Positions 24,122 through 33,463 of a stretch of DNA of 51,459 nucleotides are shown here, in pieces. Position 1 is the stretch's first letter. Every line of letters starts with the position of its first letter. Location of the stretch: the NCBI RefSeq assembly GCF_000521215.1, contig NZ_KI928921.1, positions 387,838 through 439,296 of the forward strand, in the 5' to 3' direction. Under the pieces are notes generated by a model. The model was not told the DNA's origin, made no database searches, and saw only the letters and a program-made list of their open reading frames with translations. Made by a program: the position numbers and the translations under genes. Origin of the DNA: Labrenzia sp. DG1229 (GTDB lineage Bacteria > Pseudomonadota > Alphaproteobacteria > Rhizobiales > Stappiaceae).

Positions 24122-24634
24122 ATGTGGTTGCGTAGACAGTTCTCTGCTTTTGCGGTTTCGGTATTAGTTCTGGCCGGTTGCCAATCTGGTGATCTGGCAA
24201 ACCTGTCGACCTATGGCGACAGTGCCGCGTCCAATGAAGACCTTTCCAAAGTCGCCTATTACCGGGATGACGAATTGCTTACCCAGGCAAATGTCCAGTT
24301 CAAGGAAAAGAACTTCGGCAAGGCGTATGCAATCTACAAGCGGGCGGTCGAGGTTTATCCAAAAGATCCGGTCGCCTGGCTGGGCTATTCCGCTTCCGCG
24401 GACATGATCGGACGGTTCGACAATGCGGATATCGGCTACAAGCGCCTTGCGCGCATGATCCCCAACCGTCCAGAATACCTGAACAATGTCGGCTATTCCT
24501 ACATGCTGCGGGGAAACCTCATATCGGCAAGGCGGTATTTCCTGAAGGCCTATGATATCGATCCGAACAATCAGACCACCGCCAACAACCTGGAACTCCT
24601 GCGTAACAGCGTATCTTTTGCAAATCGGGGATAG
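24122..24634 (+). CDS. TPR-repeat lipoprotein (TadD-like)
   Basis: A 170-residue outer-membrane-type lipoprotein. The signal peptide ends in the lipobox LVLAGC with C20. The mature part contains tetratricopeptide repeats: ANVQFKEKNFGKAYAIYKRA, VEVYPKDPVAWLGYSASADM, NADIGYKRLARMIPNRPEYL and LISARRYFLKAYDIDPNNQT. TPR lipoproteins of this type, such as TadD or PilW/PilF, act as pilotins that help secretins assemble in the outer membrane. The CpaC-type secretin gene two genes downstream supports such a role here. The stop is followed eight bases later by the next start, so the two are co-transcribed. Confidence 0.88.
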   Translation: MWLRRQFSAFAVSVLVLAGCQSGDLANLSTYGDSAASNEDLSKVAYYRDDELLTQANVQFKEKNFGKAYAIYKRAVEVYPKDPVAWLGYSASADMIGRFDNADIGYKRLARMIPNRPEYLNNVGYSYMLRGNLISARRYFLKAYDIDPNNQTTANNLELLRNSVSFANRG

Positions 24635-24642
24635 GCAGGCCG

Positions 24643-25266
24643 ATGACCAGCGACGCGAATGTCTCCGAAAGAGCGAACGAACACCGGACCACTGCGCCTG
24701 GTGAAGGCAAGACCGCCGCCGCGAAGCCGGTGCAGTCACCACTGACAACCTATTTGCAGCGCAATGTCCGGATCCTCATGGCACTCAATGCGGTGTCGGT
24801 TGCCGTGACAATTCTATTGTTCGTGGGCCTGTTCTTTTCCTGGTCGGCAACCTCGGAATTGAATCAGATCAGGCAGCAGCTTTCCGGCCTGCAGCAGTTC
24901 GAAAAGAGAATATCAGGCAACGTCAATCTGATGAATGCCGGTGTCCAAAGCAGGTTGTCGAAGATCGACCAGCGTATCGGTCAGATCCAGTCCGGTGTCA
25001 GGCTGATGAGGATCGAACGGGGTGACACAGACATTCCGATCGACAAATTGAAGACAGTCGTCGACGAAGACATCGATTTTTTCCATTCATCGACCGCCAC
25101 CATGATGTTCTCGCCGGCACTTTCGGCCCAGAATTCTGGCCGTTTCGAAACCGCAAGCAACATTCCTCAGGTTACGGTCTCGCAGTCGAATGGCCAATCG
25201 GATGGCTCCGCCCTATTTCGCAGAATTGTGACGCCAGACGGCAAGGTCAGGTATGAAAAGCGGTGA
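24643..25266 (+). CDS. Membrane-anchored coiled-coil protein, secretin-associated
   Basis: A 207-residue protein with a cytoplasmic Ala/Thr/Lys-rich N-terminus, a single membrane helix at about residues 44-66 (LMALNAVSVAVTILLFVGLF), and a periplasmic region beginning with a predicted coiled coil (SELNQIRQQLSGLQQFEKRI, then SRLSKIDQRIGQIQSGV). The C-terminus (FRRIVTPDGKVRYEKR) is basic. I do not recognise a named family. Position between a TadD-like pilotin and a secretin suggests a periplasm-spanning or inner-membrane partner for the secretin. It overlaps nothing and is followed by a 403-base AT-rich gap. Confidence 0.75.
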   Translation: MTSDANVSERANEHRTTAPGEGKTAAAKPVQSPLTTYLQRNVRILMALNAVSVAVTILLFVGLFFSWSATSELNQIRQQLSGLQQFEKRISGNVNLMNAGVQSRLSKIDQRIGQIQSGVRLMRIERGDTDIPIDKLKTVVDEDIDFFHSSTATMMFSPALSAQNSGRFETASNIPQVTVSQSNGQSDGSALFRRIVTPDGKVRYEKR

Positions 25267-25669
25267 GGTCCGTTCGACCGACGACCGATTGCTATGCCCG
25301 TTTTGCTGAAACTGCAGTGAAACCCGACGATCCGATACTCCTCGATTGATTTCCTTCTGGTTTCAAATGCACCCGTGTCGGAGGCCCACCAGCGATCCTT
25401 TTTCCCTGGCTATTTTATGCAACTCTCAAGTGTATATAGGTTGAAATCTGAACTCTATGGCCCAGTTGATGAAGTGAAGAAGGCTAAAGTTCCGTGTATT
25501 AATGTAAATCCAGTTCAATCGAGACTAGTTTTAAGTTTTTTTTCACGAGCCGTTAATCGTCAGGATCGTAATATTGGAATGAGTAAGGCACGAGGTCTTT
25601 GGTTTTCTTAGGTATTTCTCCCCATAGGTGAGAATCAAACTGACCTAACGTGATCTTGGAATTTAACAA
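25267..25669. other. AT-rich intergenic region before the secretin gene
   Basis: These 403 bases have low GC, including a run of Ts near 25535-25545. A possible 78-codon frame from GTG 25375 has no ribosome-binding site and no recognisable sequence and is not called. The region probably holds the promoter for the secretin gene, but none could be defined. Confidence 0.45.
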
Positions 25670-27163
25670 ATGCCACAGACGAGACACGACGTGAAGATAT
25701 CGTCCATTTTGACAGTTTTGATCTCGGTTTTCGTTTTAAGCGTCACAAACACCGGGCAGGCCATCTCGCAACAAGTCGACGAAATGACCCTGGTGGTCAA
25801 CGGCGGAAGCGTTTCCAGGATTACAATGCCACCGGGGACCACCCGGACCGTCAGAACAAACAAGAAATTCTCGGACCTTGTCGTCGGCAATCCCGAAACC
25901 GCAGATATCGTGCCTCTCTCCGAACAGGTTCTCTACATTCAGGGCAAGGCTCCGGGACTCACCAATATCTCGATCTACGACGCCTCCAAAACCTTGCTTG
26001 GCGTGATCGAAGTCCGCATCCAGCTCAATTTCGAAGACGTCGTCCGTGCAATTCGTGCCGTCGCACCGACAGCGCAGGTGTCGGTTACCAATGCCGGCAA
26101 CAAGATCAGGCTCAGTGGATCGGTGAGCAATGCGGTCGAACTGACCAAGGTTCTGGAAGTCGCGCAGCAGTTTTCAGAAGCCCCGGTGATCAACGCAGTT
26201 AGCGTACGCAGCCCTCAGCAGGTCGCCCTGGAAGTGCGTGTTCTGGAAGCCAGCCGCTCGATCGGCCGGGACCTTGGTGTCAACTGGGTGGGACGGTCGA
26301 CTAACGGGAATGTCAGCACGAGCGGTTCCCGGGTTCAGGTCGGAACCAATCAGGCTGGCGGCCTGATTTCGGTTCTCGGGTCGGGTGCAAGTGTCGCGCA
26401 GCAAGGTGCGCTTCCGTTCGGAACGTTGATCGCAAAGGTTCTCGAAACGGCCGGTATTCGCATCGACACCATTATTGACGCCCTGGAAGGCAAGGGTCTT
26501 GTCCGCCGCCTGGCACAACCGAACCTGACGACCATCAGCGGCGAAACGGCCCGTTTCCATGTTGGCGGCGAAGTGCCAATCCAGACAGCGGTTTCAAATG
26601 CGGGCGGAGTTGCCTCCTCAACCGACTACCGTCCGTTCGGTGTCCGTCTCGAATTTGTGCCGACGGTTCTCGACAATAGCCGGGTCAATCTTCGTGTGAT
26701 GACCGAGGTCAGCGACATCGACAATTCGATAAATGTCAACGGAAACCCGGGTTTCACCTCGCGCAGGGCGGAAGCGGTGATCGAACTCAAGGACGGGCAG
26801 AGCTTTTCCATCGCGGGCCTGCTGGAAAACGTCGACACCAGAGATATCAGCCAATTGCCGTGGCTGGGGCAGGTGCCGGTCCTGGGTGTCCTGTTTCGCT
26901 CTACAAGTTTCCAGAAACGCGAAACCGACCTGGTTATCGTCGTGACACCCCGCCTTGTACGTCCGGCGCGCCCGAATGAACCCCTTGCGTCACCACTCGA
27001 CCAGACGCGGCCTACAAACGATGTCGAGATGTTTGCCCTCGGTATTCTCGAGGTCAACAAGGACATGCTCCGGAAATACAAGGAAGGCGACGGCCTGATC
27101 GGTCCCTACGGCCACATTGTCGATCTGAAACTTGAGGATGGTTATGTGTACTCCAAGAACTGA
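25670..27163 (+). CDS. cpaC: CpaC/RcpA-type pilus secretin
   Basis: A 497-residue outer-membrane channel protein of the type II/III secretion superfamily, like those of Tad/Flp pili. A signal peptide ends near residue 33. The N-terminal domain VNGGSVSRITMPPGTTRTVR then NKKFSDLVVGNPETADIVPLS and LYIQGKAPGLTNISIYDA is typical of the CpaC pilus-secretin N-terminal domain, followed by a BON-like segment and the secretin core. The core includes QVALEVRVLEASRSIGRDLG, RRLAQPNLTTISGETARFHVGGEVP, GVRLEFVPTVL, and LPWLGQVPVLGVLFRSTSF before ETDLVIVVTPRLVRP. The usual partners (CpaB, CpaE, the CpaF ATPase, TadBC and the pilin) are not in the window. It is followed by a CpaD-like small lipoprotein. Confidence 0.93.
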   Translation: MPQTRHDVKISSILTVLISVFVLSVTNTGQAISQQVDEMTLVVNGGSVSRITMPPGTTRTVRTNKKFSDLVVGNPETADIVPLSEQVLYIQGKAPGLTNISIYDASKTLLGVIEVRIQLNFEDVVRAIRAVAPTAQVSVTNAGNKIRLSGSVSNAVELTKVLEVAQQFSEAPVINAVSVRSPQQVALEVRVLEASRSIGRDLGVNWVGRSTNGNVSTSGSRVQVGTNQAGGLISVLGSGASVAQQGALPFGTLIAKVLETAGIRIDTIIDALEGKGLVRRLAQPNLTTISGETARFHVGGEVPIQTAVSNAGGVASSTDYRPFGVRLEFVPTVLDNSRVNLRVMTEVSDIDNSINVNGNPGFTSRRAEAVIELKDGQSFSIAGLLENVDTRDISQLPWLGQVPVLGVLFRSTSFQKRETDLVIVVTPRLVRPARPNEPLASPLDQTRPTNDVEMFALGILEVNKDMLRKYKEGDGLIGPYGHIVDLKLEDGYVYSKN

Positions 27164-27434
27164 TCGACTGGCGGCCTTCGCCCTGGTGCTTTTGCTGTCC
27201 GGATGTGCCGACTACATGAGCCGCCGGGATACGGTCACGGTGGGCGCCGGAAACGCCATGGACGCCAACATGGCTATCCATACGGTGCAACCGTTCCCGA
27301 GGCAGGCCTACAACACCAACCTGTCGCGCGACGGGCAGTCCGCCGTAAATGCGCAGGAGCGTTTTCTGGAGCCCGGCGACCCGGACGTCGTGACCGCTGC
27401 CGGATCGGAAGCGGCAATCAGCGGCGGGTCGTAG
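27144..27434 (+). CDS. Small CpaD-like lipoprotein
   Basis: A 96-residue lipoprotein with lipobox LLSGC (C21) after a short signal peptide. The body contains DTVTVGAGNAMDANMAIHTV and QPFPRQAYNTNLSRDGQSAV, a pattern I associate with short lipoproteins found next to tad pilus secretin genes. It overlaps the end of the secretin gene by 20 bases. ATG 27144 is chosen over ATG 27138 because GAGG at 27134-27137 is well spaced. It probably sits in the outer membrane with the secretin. The next gene is on the other strand, so the cluster ends here. Confidence 0.75.
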   Translation: MCTPRTDRLAAFALVLLLSGCADYMSRRDTVTVGAGNAMDANMAIHTVQPFPRQAYNTNLSRDGQSAVNAQERFLEPGDPDVVTAAGSEAAISGGS

Positions 27435-27531
27435 CGGCGAGCAATTTCAAACCTTCCGCCGCGCCGGAATTTGGATCCGAAAATGCCGGAAATTCATCGG
27501 CGCAACAGGCTGCCCCCCGCCTATCCCTGGC

Positions 27532-28308
27532 TTATCCCCGGCCGACAAATGGCATTTTTGTCGCCATGACAGTCAGGGTCAGAATATTGGCGTCGAGCGG
27601 CAACCCGGCCATGTAGACGACGGCGTCCGCGACGTGGGCCGGGCTGATGGTCGGCTCCGGCGCCAATTCGCCATTCGCCTGCGGTACGCCACCGCTCATC
27701 CTGGCCGTCATGTCGCTTGCCGCATTGCCGATATCGATCTGGCCGCAGGCTATGTCGAAGGTCCGTCCGTCAAGCGCCGTCGATTTCGTCAAGCCGGTAA
27801 TGGCATGTTTGGTTGCCGTATAGGGTGCCGAATTCGGCCTTGGAGTGGTTGCCGAAATCGAGCCGTTGTTGATGATCCGGCCACCCTTCGGATCCTGTGC
27901 CTTCATCAAACGAAACGCCTGCTGCGTACACAGGAACGCTCCTGTGAGATTGGCTGCGACAACATTGGACCATTCCTGAAAGCTGATGTCTTCCAGGCGA
28001 ACCGGTGAATTGCCGATCCCGGCATTGTTCACCAGCAGATCAAGCCGCCCGAACTCATCGGACAGATTTGCAAACAGGGTTTTGACGGATGTCTCATCCC
28101 CGACATCACACGACAGCCAGGAGACCTTGTTCCCGGTCTCGGTAGAAAGTTCCTCAGCGGTTGCGGCAAGAACCGCTTCGCGGCGCCCGGTGATGACGAC
28201 ATGCCAGCCGGCGGAACTGAGAGCCCGTGCAACCGACTTGCCGACGCCGGTTCCGCCACCGGTGACAAGAGCGATTTTGACGGACGTGCTGTTTGTGGTT
28301 TCGGTCAT
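27532..28308 (-). CDS. Short-chain dehydrogenase/reductase
   Basis: A 258-residue classical SDR. The cofactor motif [12 protein letters not shown] is near the N-terminus, NNAGIGN in the middle, and the catalytic triad in [24 protein letters not shown] (S, Y and K). The substrate is unknown. Its ATG overlaps the stop of the upstream DenD-like gene by four bases (ATGA), so the two are translationally coupled and likely act in one pathway on a hydroxy acid or sugar acid. Confidence 0.92.
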   Translation of the reverse strand: MTETTNSTSVKIALVTGGGTGVGKSVARALSSAGWHVVITGRREAVLAATAEELSTETGNKVSWLSCDVGDETSVKTLFANLSDEFGRLDLLVNNAGIGNSPVRLEDISFQEWSNVVAANLTGAFLCTQQAFRLMKAQDPKGGRIINNGSISATTPRPNSAPYTATKHAITGLTKSTALDGRTFDIACGQIDIGNAASDMTARMSGGVPQANGELAPEPTISPAHVADAVVYMAGLPLDANILTLTVMATKMPFVGRG

Positions 28309-29291
28309 GCGGATGCACCTTCAAGTTCGTCTTCAATGTGAATTCTGATGATGTCGTCGAAACTCGTCTCTGCCTCGAAACCGAGTTCGCTTGCCCGTCT
28401 GGCGTCGAAATTCCGGGGCCATCCGGCTACGATTCTGCCAATCTCCGGATCGGGTTCATGGCGAATGAGATTGACCGCCTTTTCGCCTGCGACCCGCTTG
28501 AGGGCCTCGATCTGTTCTCCGACGAGTGCCGACAGACCCGGCATCGTGAGCGCACGGCGGGATCCGAGCAGGGAGGTATCCATGCGTGCCGCATGGGCGA
28601 AAAATCCAACCGCAGCACGCGGACTTGCAAACCAGTGGCGAACCTCTTCGCCGACCGGCAGGACCGCTTCCTTGCCGGCTAGCGGTTCACGCAGAATGTT
28701 CGAGAAAAATCCCGAAGCCGCCTTGTTGGGTTTTCCTGGCCGGACGCAGATCGTTGGTAGGCGAAGGCCGATCCCGTCGAACACGCCTTTTCGGGTATAG
28801 TCGGACAACAGCAGCTCACAAATCGCCTTTTGGGTCCCGTAGCTCGTCAGGGGCGTTGTAAAGAATTCATCACCGATTTTCTCCGGAAATGGTTGGCCGA
28901 ACACGGCGATCGACGACGCAAAGACAACGCGCGGAAAGTAGGGGTTCTGAATTCCCTCCTGGCGAATTGCTTCGAAAATCTCGCGGCTTCCATCCAGATT
29001 GATTGCGTATCCCTTGTCGAAATCAACTTCGGCTTCTCCGGAAACGACCGCCGCCAGGTGAAGAATGAGGTCCGGCCTACCTGCTATCAGTTTTTCTGCT
29101 TCGCCGCGTATCGACAGATCAAGCGTCAAGGCGGATGCCTTTGACTGAAACGCGGGGGGCACCTGGGGCGCGACGATATCGACGAGTGTCAGCCGGGTGA
29201 CCTCGGCACCGAAGAGATCAGGCTCCCTGGCAAGCCTGGCTACAAGTTTCCGGCCCACCATTCCGGCCGCGCCGGTCATGAGTACGTGCAT
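28305..29291 (-). CDS. NAD-dependent epimerase/dehydratase, D-erythronate dehydrogenase-like (DenD)
   Basis: A 328-residue extended SDR. It begins [20 protein letters not shown] with the Rossmann GxxGxxG motif, has [10 protein letters not shown] and the YGTQKAI catalytic segment, and shows DenD-like sequence at [31 protein letters not shown]. DenD oxidises D-erythronate in four-carbon sugar-acid catabolism. The kinase/isomerase partners (OtnK, OtnC or OtnI) are not adjacent, so the exact substrate is uncertain. ATG 29291 is chosen because upstream residues of the longer frame look random. It is the first gene of a two-gene unit with the SDR. Confidence 0.85.
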   Translation of the reverse strand: MHVLMTGAAGMVGRKLVARLAREPDLFGAEVTRLTLVDIVAPQVPPAFQSKASALTLDLSIRGEAEKLIAGRPDLILHLAAVVSGEAEVDFDKGYAINLDGSREIFEAIRQEGIQNPYFPRVVFASSIAVFGQPFPEKIGDEFFTTPLTSYGTQKAICELLLSDYTRKGVFDGIGLRLPTICVRPGKPNKAASGFFSNILREPLAGKEAVLPVGEEVRHWFASPRAAVGFFAHAARMDTSLLGSRRALTMPGLSALVGEQIEALKRVAGEKAVNLIRHEPDPEIGRIVAGWPRNFDARRASELGFEAETSFDDIIRIHIEDELEGASA

Positions 29292-29540
29292 CTGCTGCGT
29301 TGCTCCTCCGCATCTTCGTGTCTGAACCTGTCGGGAAGGTCGGTTTTCGAGTTCCGGTCCAAGACTATAGATACTTGACCAAAATGTCGTGGCGCTGTTT
29401 CGCAGATTTGTCCAGACCAAGTCCGGGTTGCGAACGCGATTTCACGGCGCTATCCCGCGCCCTTGCAGATTGACTGCGTCGAATCAGGAGCAAAAGACTG
29501 GCGGCAACTCTTTTCGAAGCGGGTTGTCTGACGGGGTTTG

Positions 29541-29560
29541 CGGGATGGTGTAACATCCCG
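29541..29560 (-). terminator. Hairpin downstream of gabD, possible terminator
   Basis: CGGGATG and CATCCCG form a 7-bp stem with a 6-base loop, 19 bases past the gabD stop. No U tract follows on the minus strand, so it may be a processing hairpin rather than an intrinsic terminator. Confidence 0.4.
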
Positions 29561-29578
29561 GGCATCAATGCCACGGCA

Positions 29579-31024
29579 TCACAATCCCGCGATGCAACCG
29601 TATTTCAGTTCGGTGAATTCATTGATGCCATGTCGGGAGCCTTCGCGCGAATTGCCGCTTTGCTTTACGCCGCCAAAGGGCGCCAGCTCAGTTGAGATGA
29701 TACCTGTATTGACACCTACCATGCCATATTCCAGCTGTTCCATGGACCGGAAAACGCGGCCGAGATCGCGGGTGTAGACATACGCTGCCAGGCCGGTTTC
29801 CGTTTCGTTGGCTGCGGCAATCACTTCGTCTTCCGTGCCGAACCTGAATACTGCGGCGACCGGGCCGAAGGTCTCTTCGCGGGCAAGTGTCATATCACCT
29901 GTTGCACCTGTCATGAGAGTGGGCTGGAAAAAGGTCCGGCCGAGACTGTGCCTCTGGCCGCCAGCCACGACCCTTGCGCCCTTTGCAAGGGCATCCGATA
30001 TGTGATCTTCCACCTTCAATACGGCGTTTTCGGTGATGAGTGGTCCTTGCGTGGTGTCGTTCGCAAAACCGTCCCCAACGGTCAAACGGGCAATCTTCCC
30101 GGCAAGGCGATCGACAAACCGGTCATGTATTCCGGCCTGGGCGTAGATCCGGTTGGTACAGACGCAGGTCTGGCCCATGTTGCGAAACTTCGACGCCATG
30201 GCACCTTCGACCGCGGCGTCGAGATCGGCATCGTCAAAGACGATGAACGGGGCGTTGCCGCCAAGTTCCAATGCGACTTTCTTCACGGTGGTGGAGGACT
30301 GCGCCATAAGGATCTTGCCGACAGCTGTCGAACCGGTAAAGCCGACAAGCCGGACCTTCGGATGACTTGTCAAAACCCTGCCGATTTCCACCGCATTGCC
30401 GGTCAGAACGTTGATGCTGCCCGCCGGGAAGCCGGCCCGGTGTGCCAGTTCGACAAGCGCCAGGGCGGTCAACGGGGTCTCGGGAGCCGGTTTGACGACA
30501 ACGGTGCAACCCGCTGCAAGAGCGGGTGCAATCTTGCGGGTGATCATTGCCGCCGGGAAGTTCCAGGGCGTGATGGCTGCAACAACTCCGATTGGCTGGC
30601 GAAAGACCGTGATCCTGGCGTCAACCCGGTGTGCGGGCAGGATTTCGCCGGAAATTCGCTTGGTCTCCTCGGCATAATACTCGACATAGGATGCCGCGTA
30701 GTCGATCTCGCCAAGCGCTTCCGCATAGGGCTTGCCCTGTTCCGCGGTCAGGATTGTCGCAAGGTCCTCCCGATTGGCAATGAGAAGTTCGAACCAGTGC
30801 CTGAGCACGCCGCCGCGATCCTTTGCCGTTCGTGAGGCCCAGGGCCGGAAAGCCGCCCCAGCGGCTTCAACCGCTGTTTCCGTTTCTTTGGCACCGAAAT
30901 CCGGTACTGCGGCAATCCGTTGGCCATTTGCCGGGTTGATCACGGGTAGACAGGGATGACCGGTAAACTGACCATTCATGTAGGCCTGTTGTTTGAGAAG
31001 ACCCGAGTCGTTCAAGTTCAACAA
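29579..31024 (-). CDS. gabD: Succinate-semialdehyde dehydrogenase (NADP-dependent type)
   Basis: A 481-residue aldehyde dehydrogenase that oxidises succinate semialdehyde to succinate, completing GABA degradation. The catalytic base E253 (ALELGGNAPF) and nucleophile C287 (NMGQTCVC) are in place, and TPWNFPAAMITRKIAPALAA is typical of GabD. The N-terminus LNLNDSGLLKQQAYMNGQF matches GabD proteins, so the TTG at 31024 is preferred over the internal ATG. It starts four bases after the gabT stop, so the pair forms an operon. Glutarate semialdehyde is a possible alternative substrate. Confidence 0.93.
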   Translation of the reverse strand: MLNLNDSGLLKQQAYMNGQFTGHPCLPVINPANGQRIAAVPDFGAKETETAVEAAGAAFRPWASRTAKDRGGVLRHWFELLIANREDLATILTAEQGKPYAEALGEIDYAASYVEYYAEETKRISGEILPAHRVDARITVFRQPIGVVAAITPWNFPAAMITRKIAPALAAGCTVVVKPAPETPLTALALVELAHRAGFPAGSINVLTGNAVEIGRVLTSHPKVRLVGFTGSTAVGKILMAQSSTTVKKVALELGGNAPFIVFDDADLDAAVEGAMASKFRNMGQTCVCTNRIYAQAGIHDRFVDRLAGKIARLTVGDGFANDTTQGPLITENAVLKVEDHISDALAKGARVVAGGQRHSLGRTFFQPTLMTGATGDMTLAREETFGPVAAVFRFGTEDEVIAAANETETGLAAYVYTRDLGRVFRSMEQLEYGMVGVNTGIISTELAPFGGVKQSGNSREGSRHGINEFTELKYGCIAGL

Positions 31025-31028
31025 GGGT

Positions 31029-32318
31029 TCAATCCTCCGTCTCGAGGGCTGTTTTCAGCGCCCCTTCCAAAATGTCGAGACCTTCATCGAGAATGTCGTC
31101 GGTTATTGTCAGCGGGTTGAGGATGCGAATGGTATTGCCGAAAATACCGCAGGATAGAAGAACCAGACCGGCATCGAGTGCTGCCTGCGTGACGCGTTTT
31201 GCCGCGACGGCATCGGGTTCCTGCCCATCTTCCTTGCGGACAATATCGAATGCGACCATTGCTCCCGGGCCGCGGAGTGCTGCGATCGGCACGCTGTCGT
31301 TGCGTTTCGCAATATCCTGAAGCCGGGTTTTGATGCGCGTACCCACGGTATTGGCCCGTTCGACCAGTTTTTCTTCTGCAATGACATCCATGACCGCCAG
31401 CGCCGCTGCGCAGGAGACCGGGTTTCCGGCATAGGTACCGCCCAGACCGCCCGGCTCAGCTGCCTCCATGATATCGGCGCGCCCGATAACCCCGGAGAGC
31501 GGGAAGCCGCCTGCCATGGATTTGGCAACCGTCATGATGTCGGGTGAAATGCCGCTATGCTCGACGCCGAACATCTTGCCGGTTCGTGCAAAACCGGTCT
31601 GTATTTCGTCGGCGATCAGGACGATACCGGCCTGGCTGCAGATCTCGCGCAGCTTGGTGAGCAGATCAACAGGCGCCGGATGGAAACCGCCTTCCCCCTG
31701 AACCGGTTCAATGATGATCGCGGCGGTGTTGTCAGGTCCGATATCTGTTCGAAAGAGTGTGTCCAGAGCCTTCAGTGAGTCTTCGGTGCTGATCCCGTGT
31801 TGGGGAACCGGGAATGGAACGTGATAGATCCCGGGCGGAGAGATTCCGAACCCGGTCTTGTAGGGAGAGACTTTGCCGGTAAGGGCTGTGGTCATGGCCG
31901 TGCGGCCGTGAAATCCTCCCGAAAAGGCGATGACACCGGGCCGTCCCGTCGCCGCTCGTGCAATCTTGACCGCATTCTCGACGGCTTCCGCACCGGTCGA
32001 AAACAAGACCGCCTTCGCGTTTTTGATCGGAGCAAGCTGCGCCAGGCGTTCACAGACCTCGACATAGGGCGCATAGGGCAAGATCTGGAATGCCGTATGG
32101 GTGTAACTGTCGAGCTGCTGCCTGACTGCTTCCATGATCCGCGGGTGACGGTGACCCGTGTTCAGAACGGCAATGCCTCCGGCAAAGTCAATGAGCCGAT
32201 TACCTTCCACATCCCAGATTTCAGCGTTTTCCGCCCGGCTGACGAATGTCGGATAGGCCGTGGCGATCCCGCGCGGAACAGCAGCGCGCCTGCGGTGTTG
32301 CAAGATTTCATTGTTCAC
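31029..32318 (-). CDS. gabT: 4-aminobutyrate aminotransferase
   Basis: A 429-residue class-III PLP aminotransferase that converts GABA and 2-oxoglutarate to succinate semialdehyde and glutamate. The sequence RGIATAYPTFVSRAENAEIWD, LIDFAGGIAVLNTGHRHPRI, FSTGAEAVENAVKIARAATG and IIEPVQGEGGF is strongly GabT-like. The PLP lysine is K266 in VAKSMAGGFP and DEIQTGFARTG precedes it. It starts at a GTG (32318) with AAGGG nine bases upstream. It is followed by gabD and diverges from a LysR regulator with a dyad between. 5-aminovalerate is a known side substrate of this family. Confidence 0.94.
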   Translation of the reverse strand: MNNEILQHRRRAAVPRGIATAYPTFVSRAENAEIWDVEGNRLIDFAGGIAVLNTGHRHPRIMEAVRQQLDSYTHTAFQILPYAPYVEVCERLAQLAPIKNAKAVLFSTGAEAVENAVKIARAATGRPGVIAFSGGFHGRTAMTTALTGKVSPYKTGFGISPPGIYHVPFPVPQHGISTEDSLKALDTLFRTDIGPDNTAAIIIEPVQGEGGFHPAPVDLLTKLREICSQAGIVLIADEIQTGFARTGKMFGVEHSGISPDIMTVAKSMAGGFPLSGVIGRADIMEAAEPGGLGGTYAGNPVSCAAALAVMDVIAEEKLVERANTVGTRIKTRLQDIAKRNDSVPIAALRGPGAMVAFDIVRKEDGQEPDAVAAKRVTQAALDAGLVLLSCGIFGNTIRILNPLTITDDILDEGLDILEGALKTALETED

Positions 32319-32400
32319 GTTTTTACCCTTTGAGCTGGCAAAGTCGCGTGAACGCTAACGGTTATTCCGAGGCTTAAGGTAGCAGTTTGATTATGATACC

Positions 32401-32421
32401 GTGGTGCATCTGATGTACCAC
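32401..32421. promoter_or_regulatory. GTGGT-N11-ACCAC dyad between gabT and LysR
   Basis: A 21-base imperfect palindrome, with the inner arms CAT/ATG also paired, lies 17 bases before the LysR start and 83 bases before gabT. It fits a LysR autoregulatory site in a divergent promoter. Confidence 0.6.
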
Positions 32422-32437
32422 TAACTGCGATCATTCG

Positions 32438-33391
32438 ATGTCGAAACCAAGTCATTCAGGAATTGCCGGCGGCCGGCATTTCGATCCGGCACGGCCACTT
32501 GCAGGCCGGTTGCCGCCGCTTCACATGTTGCGTGCCTTCGAAGCAGCCGGCCGCACCGGTAGCATGCGCAAGGCTGCGGAAGATATCGGCATAAGCCACA
32601 CAGTTGTCAGCCGACATATCCAGAATCTGGAGGCATGGTTTGGCCGGAAGCTGGTCTCTGCAGGGCCACGTGGAATTACGTTGACCACCGAGGGCTCCAC
32701 GCTTTTTGCGGCGGCGACAGACGCCTTTCAAAGTATCGCCCGTGTGTCGGCCCAGTTGCGTTCGAAAGCGGGTGCGGACGAACTGGTCATCTGGTGCGTT
32801 CCGGGTCTGGCAACCCGCTGCCTCACACCCAAGCTGGATCGGATCCGTCAAGCAATCTTGCGCGGTGATGTTCTACTGCGTGCGATTGACCGAATCCCCG
32901 ACTTTGCCGGAGGAGAAGCCGACCTGATGATCGGGTTTTCGGATGTCAATCGATTGCCGGAAGGGGCGACTCCATTGATACAGCCGCGCATGTTTCCGGT
33001 CGCAAGTCCAATTTGGCTAGAGAAGAACGGTCACCCGGGTTCGCTGGCAGAGCTGACGCGTCTGCCGCTCATTCACGAGGAATCCTACGAACAATGGACA
33101 AGCTGGTTCCGGCATGCAGGAGTGAATTTCAATCATGCTCTGACCGGATCAAGGTTATGGGACGCGAGTCTCGGATTTGACGCGGCACTCTCGGGACAGG
33201 GCGTTGCTCTCACGAGCAATCTTCTGGCGACAGAGGAAATCGCAAAAGGCCGGTTGGTCGAGCTCTTCCAAACCGACATCAGGGTTGGCGGATACTTTCT
33301 CCTGAAGCGGCCGGCGGTTGCCAATGATGAACGAATTCAACGGTTTCGAACCTGGTTGAAGCATATGCTTGGCACGTATGAGCGTGTTTGA
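32438..33391 (+). CDS. LysR-family regulator (GcvA-like), probable gab regulator
   Basis: A 317-residue LysR protein. The helix-turn-helix region is PPLHMLRAFEAAGRTGSMRK then AAEDIGISHTVVSRHIQNLE and FGRKLVSAGPRGITLTTEG, which resembles the GcvA/AmpR branch. The effector domain includes ADLMIGFSDVNRLPEGATPL and DAALSGQGVALTSNLLATEE. An N-terminal extension of about 25 residues precedes the usual start region. It is divergent from gabT-gabD, so control of GABA or a related amine is likely. A convergent hairpin separates it from bioY. Confidence 0.93.
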   Translation: MSKPSHSGIAGGRHFDPARPLAGRLPPLHMLRAFEAAGRTGSMRKAAEDIGISHTVVSRHIQNLEAWFGRKLVSAGPRGITLTTEGSTLFAAATDAFQSIARVSAQLRSKAGADELVIWCVPGLATRCLTPKLDRIRQAILRGDVLLRAIDRIPDFAGGEADLMIGFSDVNRLPEGATPLIQPRMFPVASPIWLEKNGHPGSLAELTRLPLIHEESYEQWTSWFRHAGVNFNHALTGSRLWDASLGFDAALSGQGVALTSNLLATEEIAKGRLVELFQTDIRVGGYFLLKRPAVANDERIQRFRTWLKHMLGTYERV

Positions 33392-33463
33392 ACGTGCGAT
33401 CATACGTGTGGCAGATGATTGCAGGGCATCCGGGTCGGATACCTGATTGCGGACCTCAAGACG

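Noticed and set aside
25375..25611. 78-codon frame starting at GTG in the AT-rich gap before the secretin gene
   Set aside because: It has no ribosome-binding site, no recognisable domain, and codon use unlike the neighbours.
23940..25669. CtrA-type sites (TTAA-N7-TTAAC) near the secretin cluster
   Set aside because: Only half matches such as TTAACTAATAATTTTC were seen; none fits the full motif.
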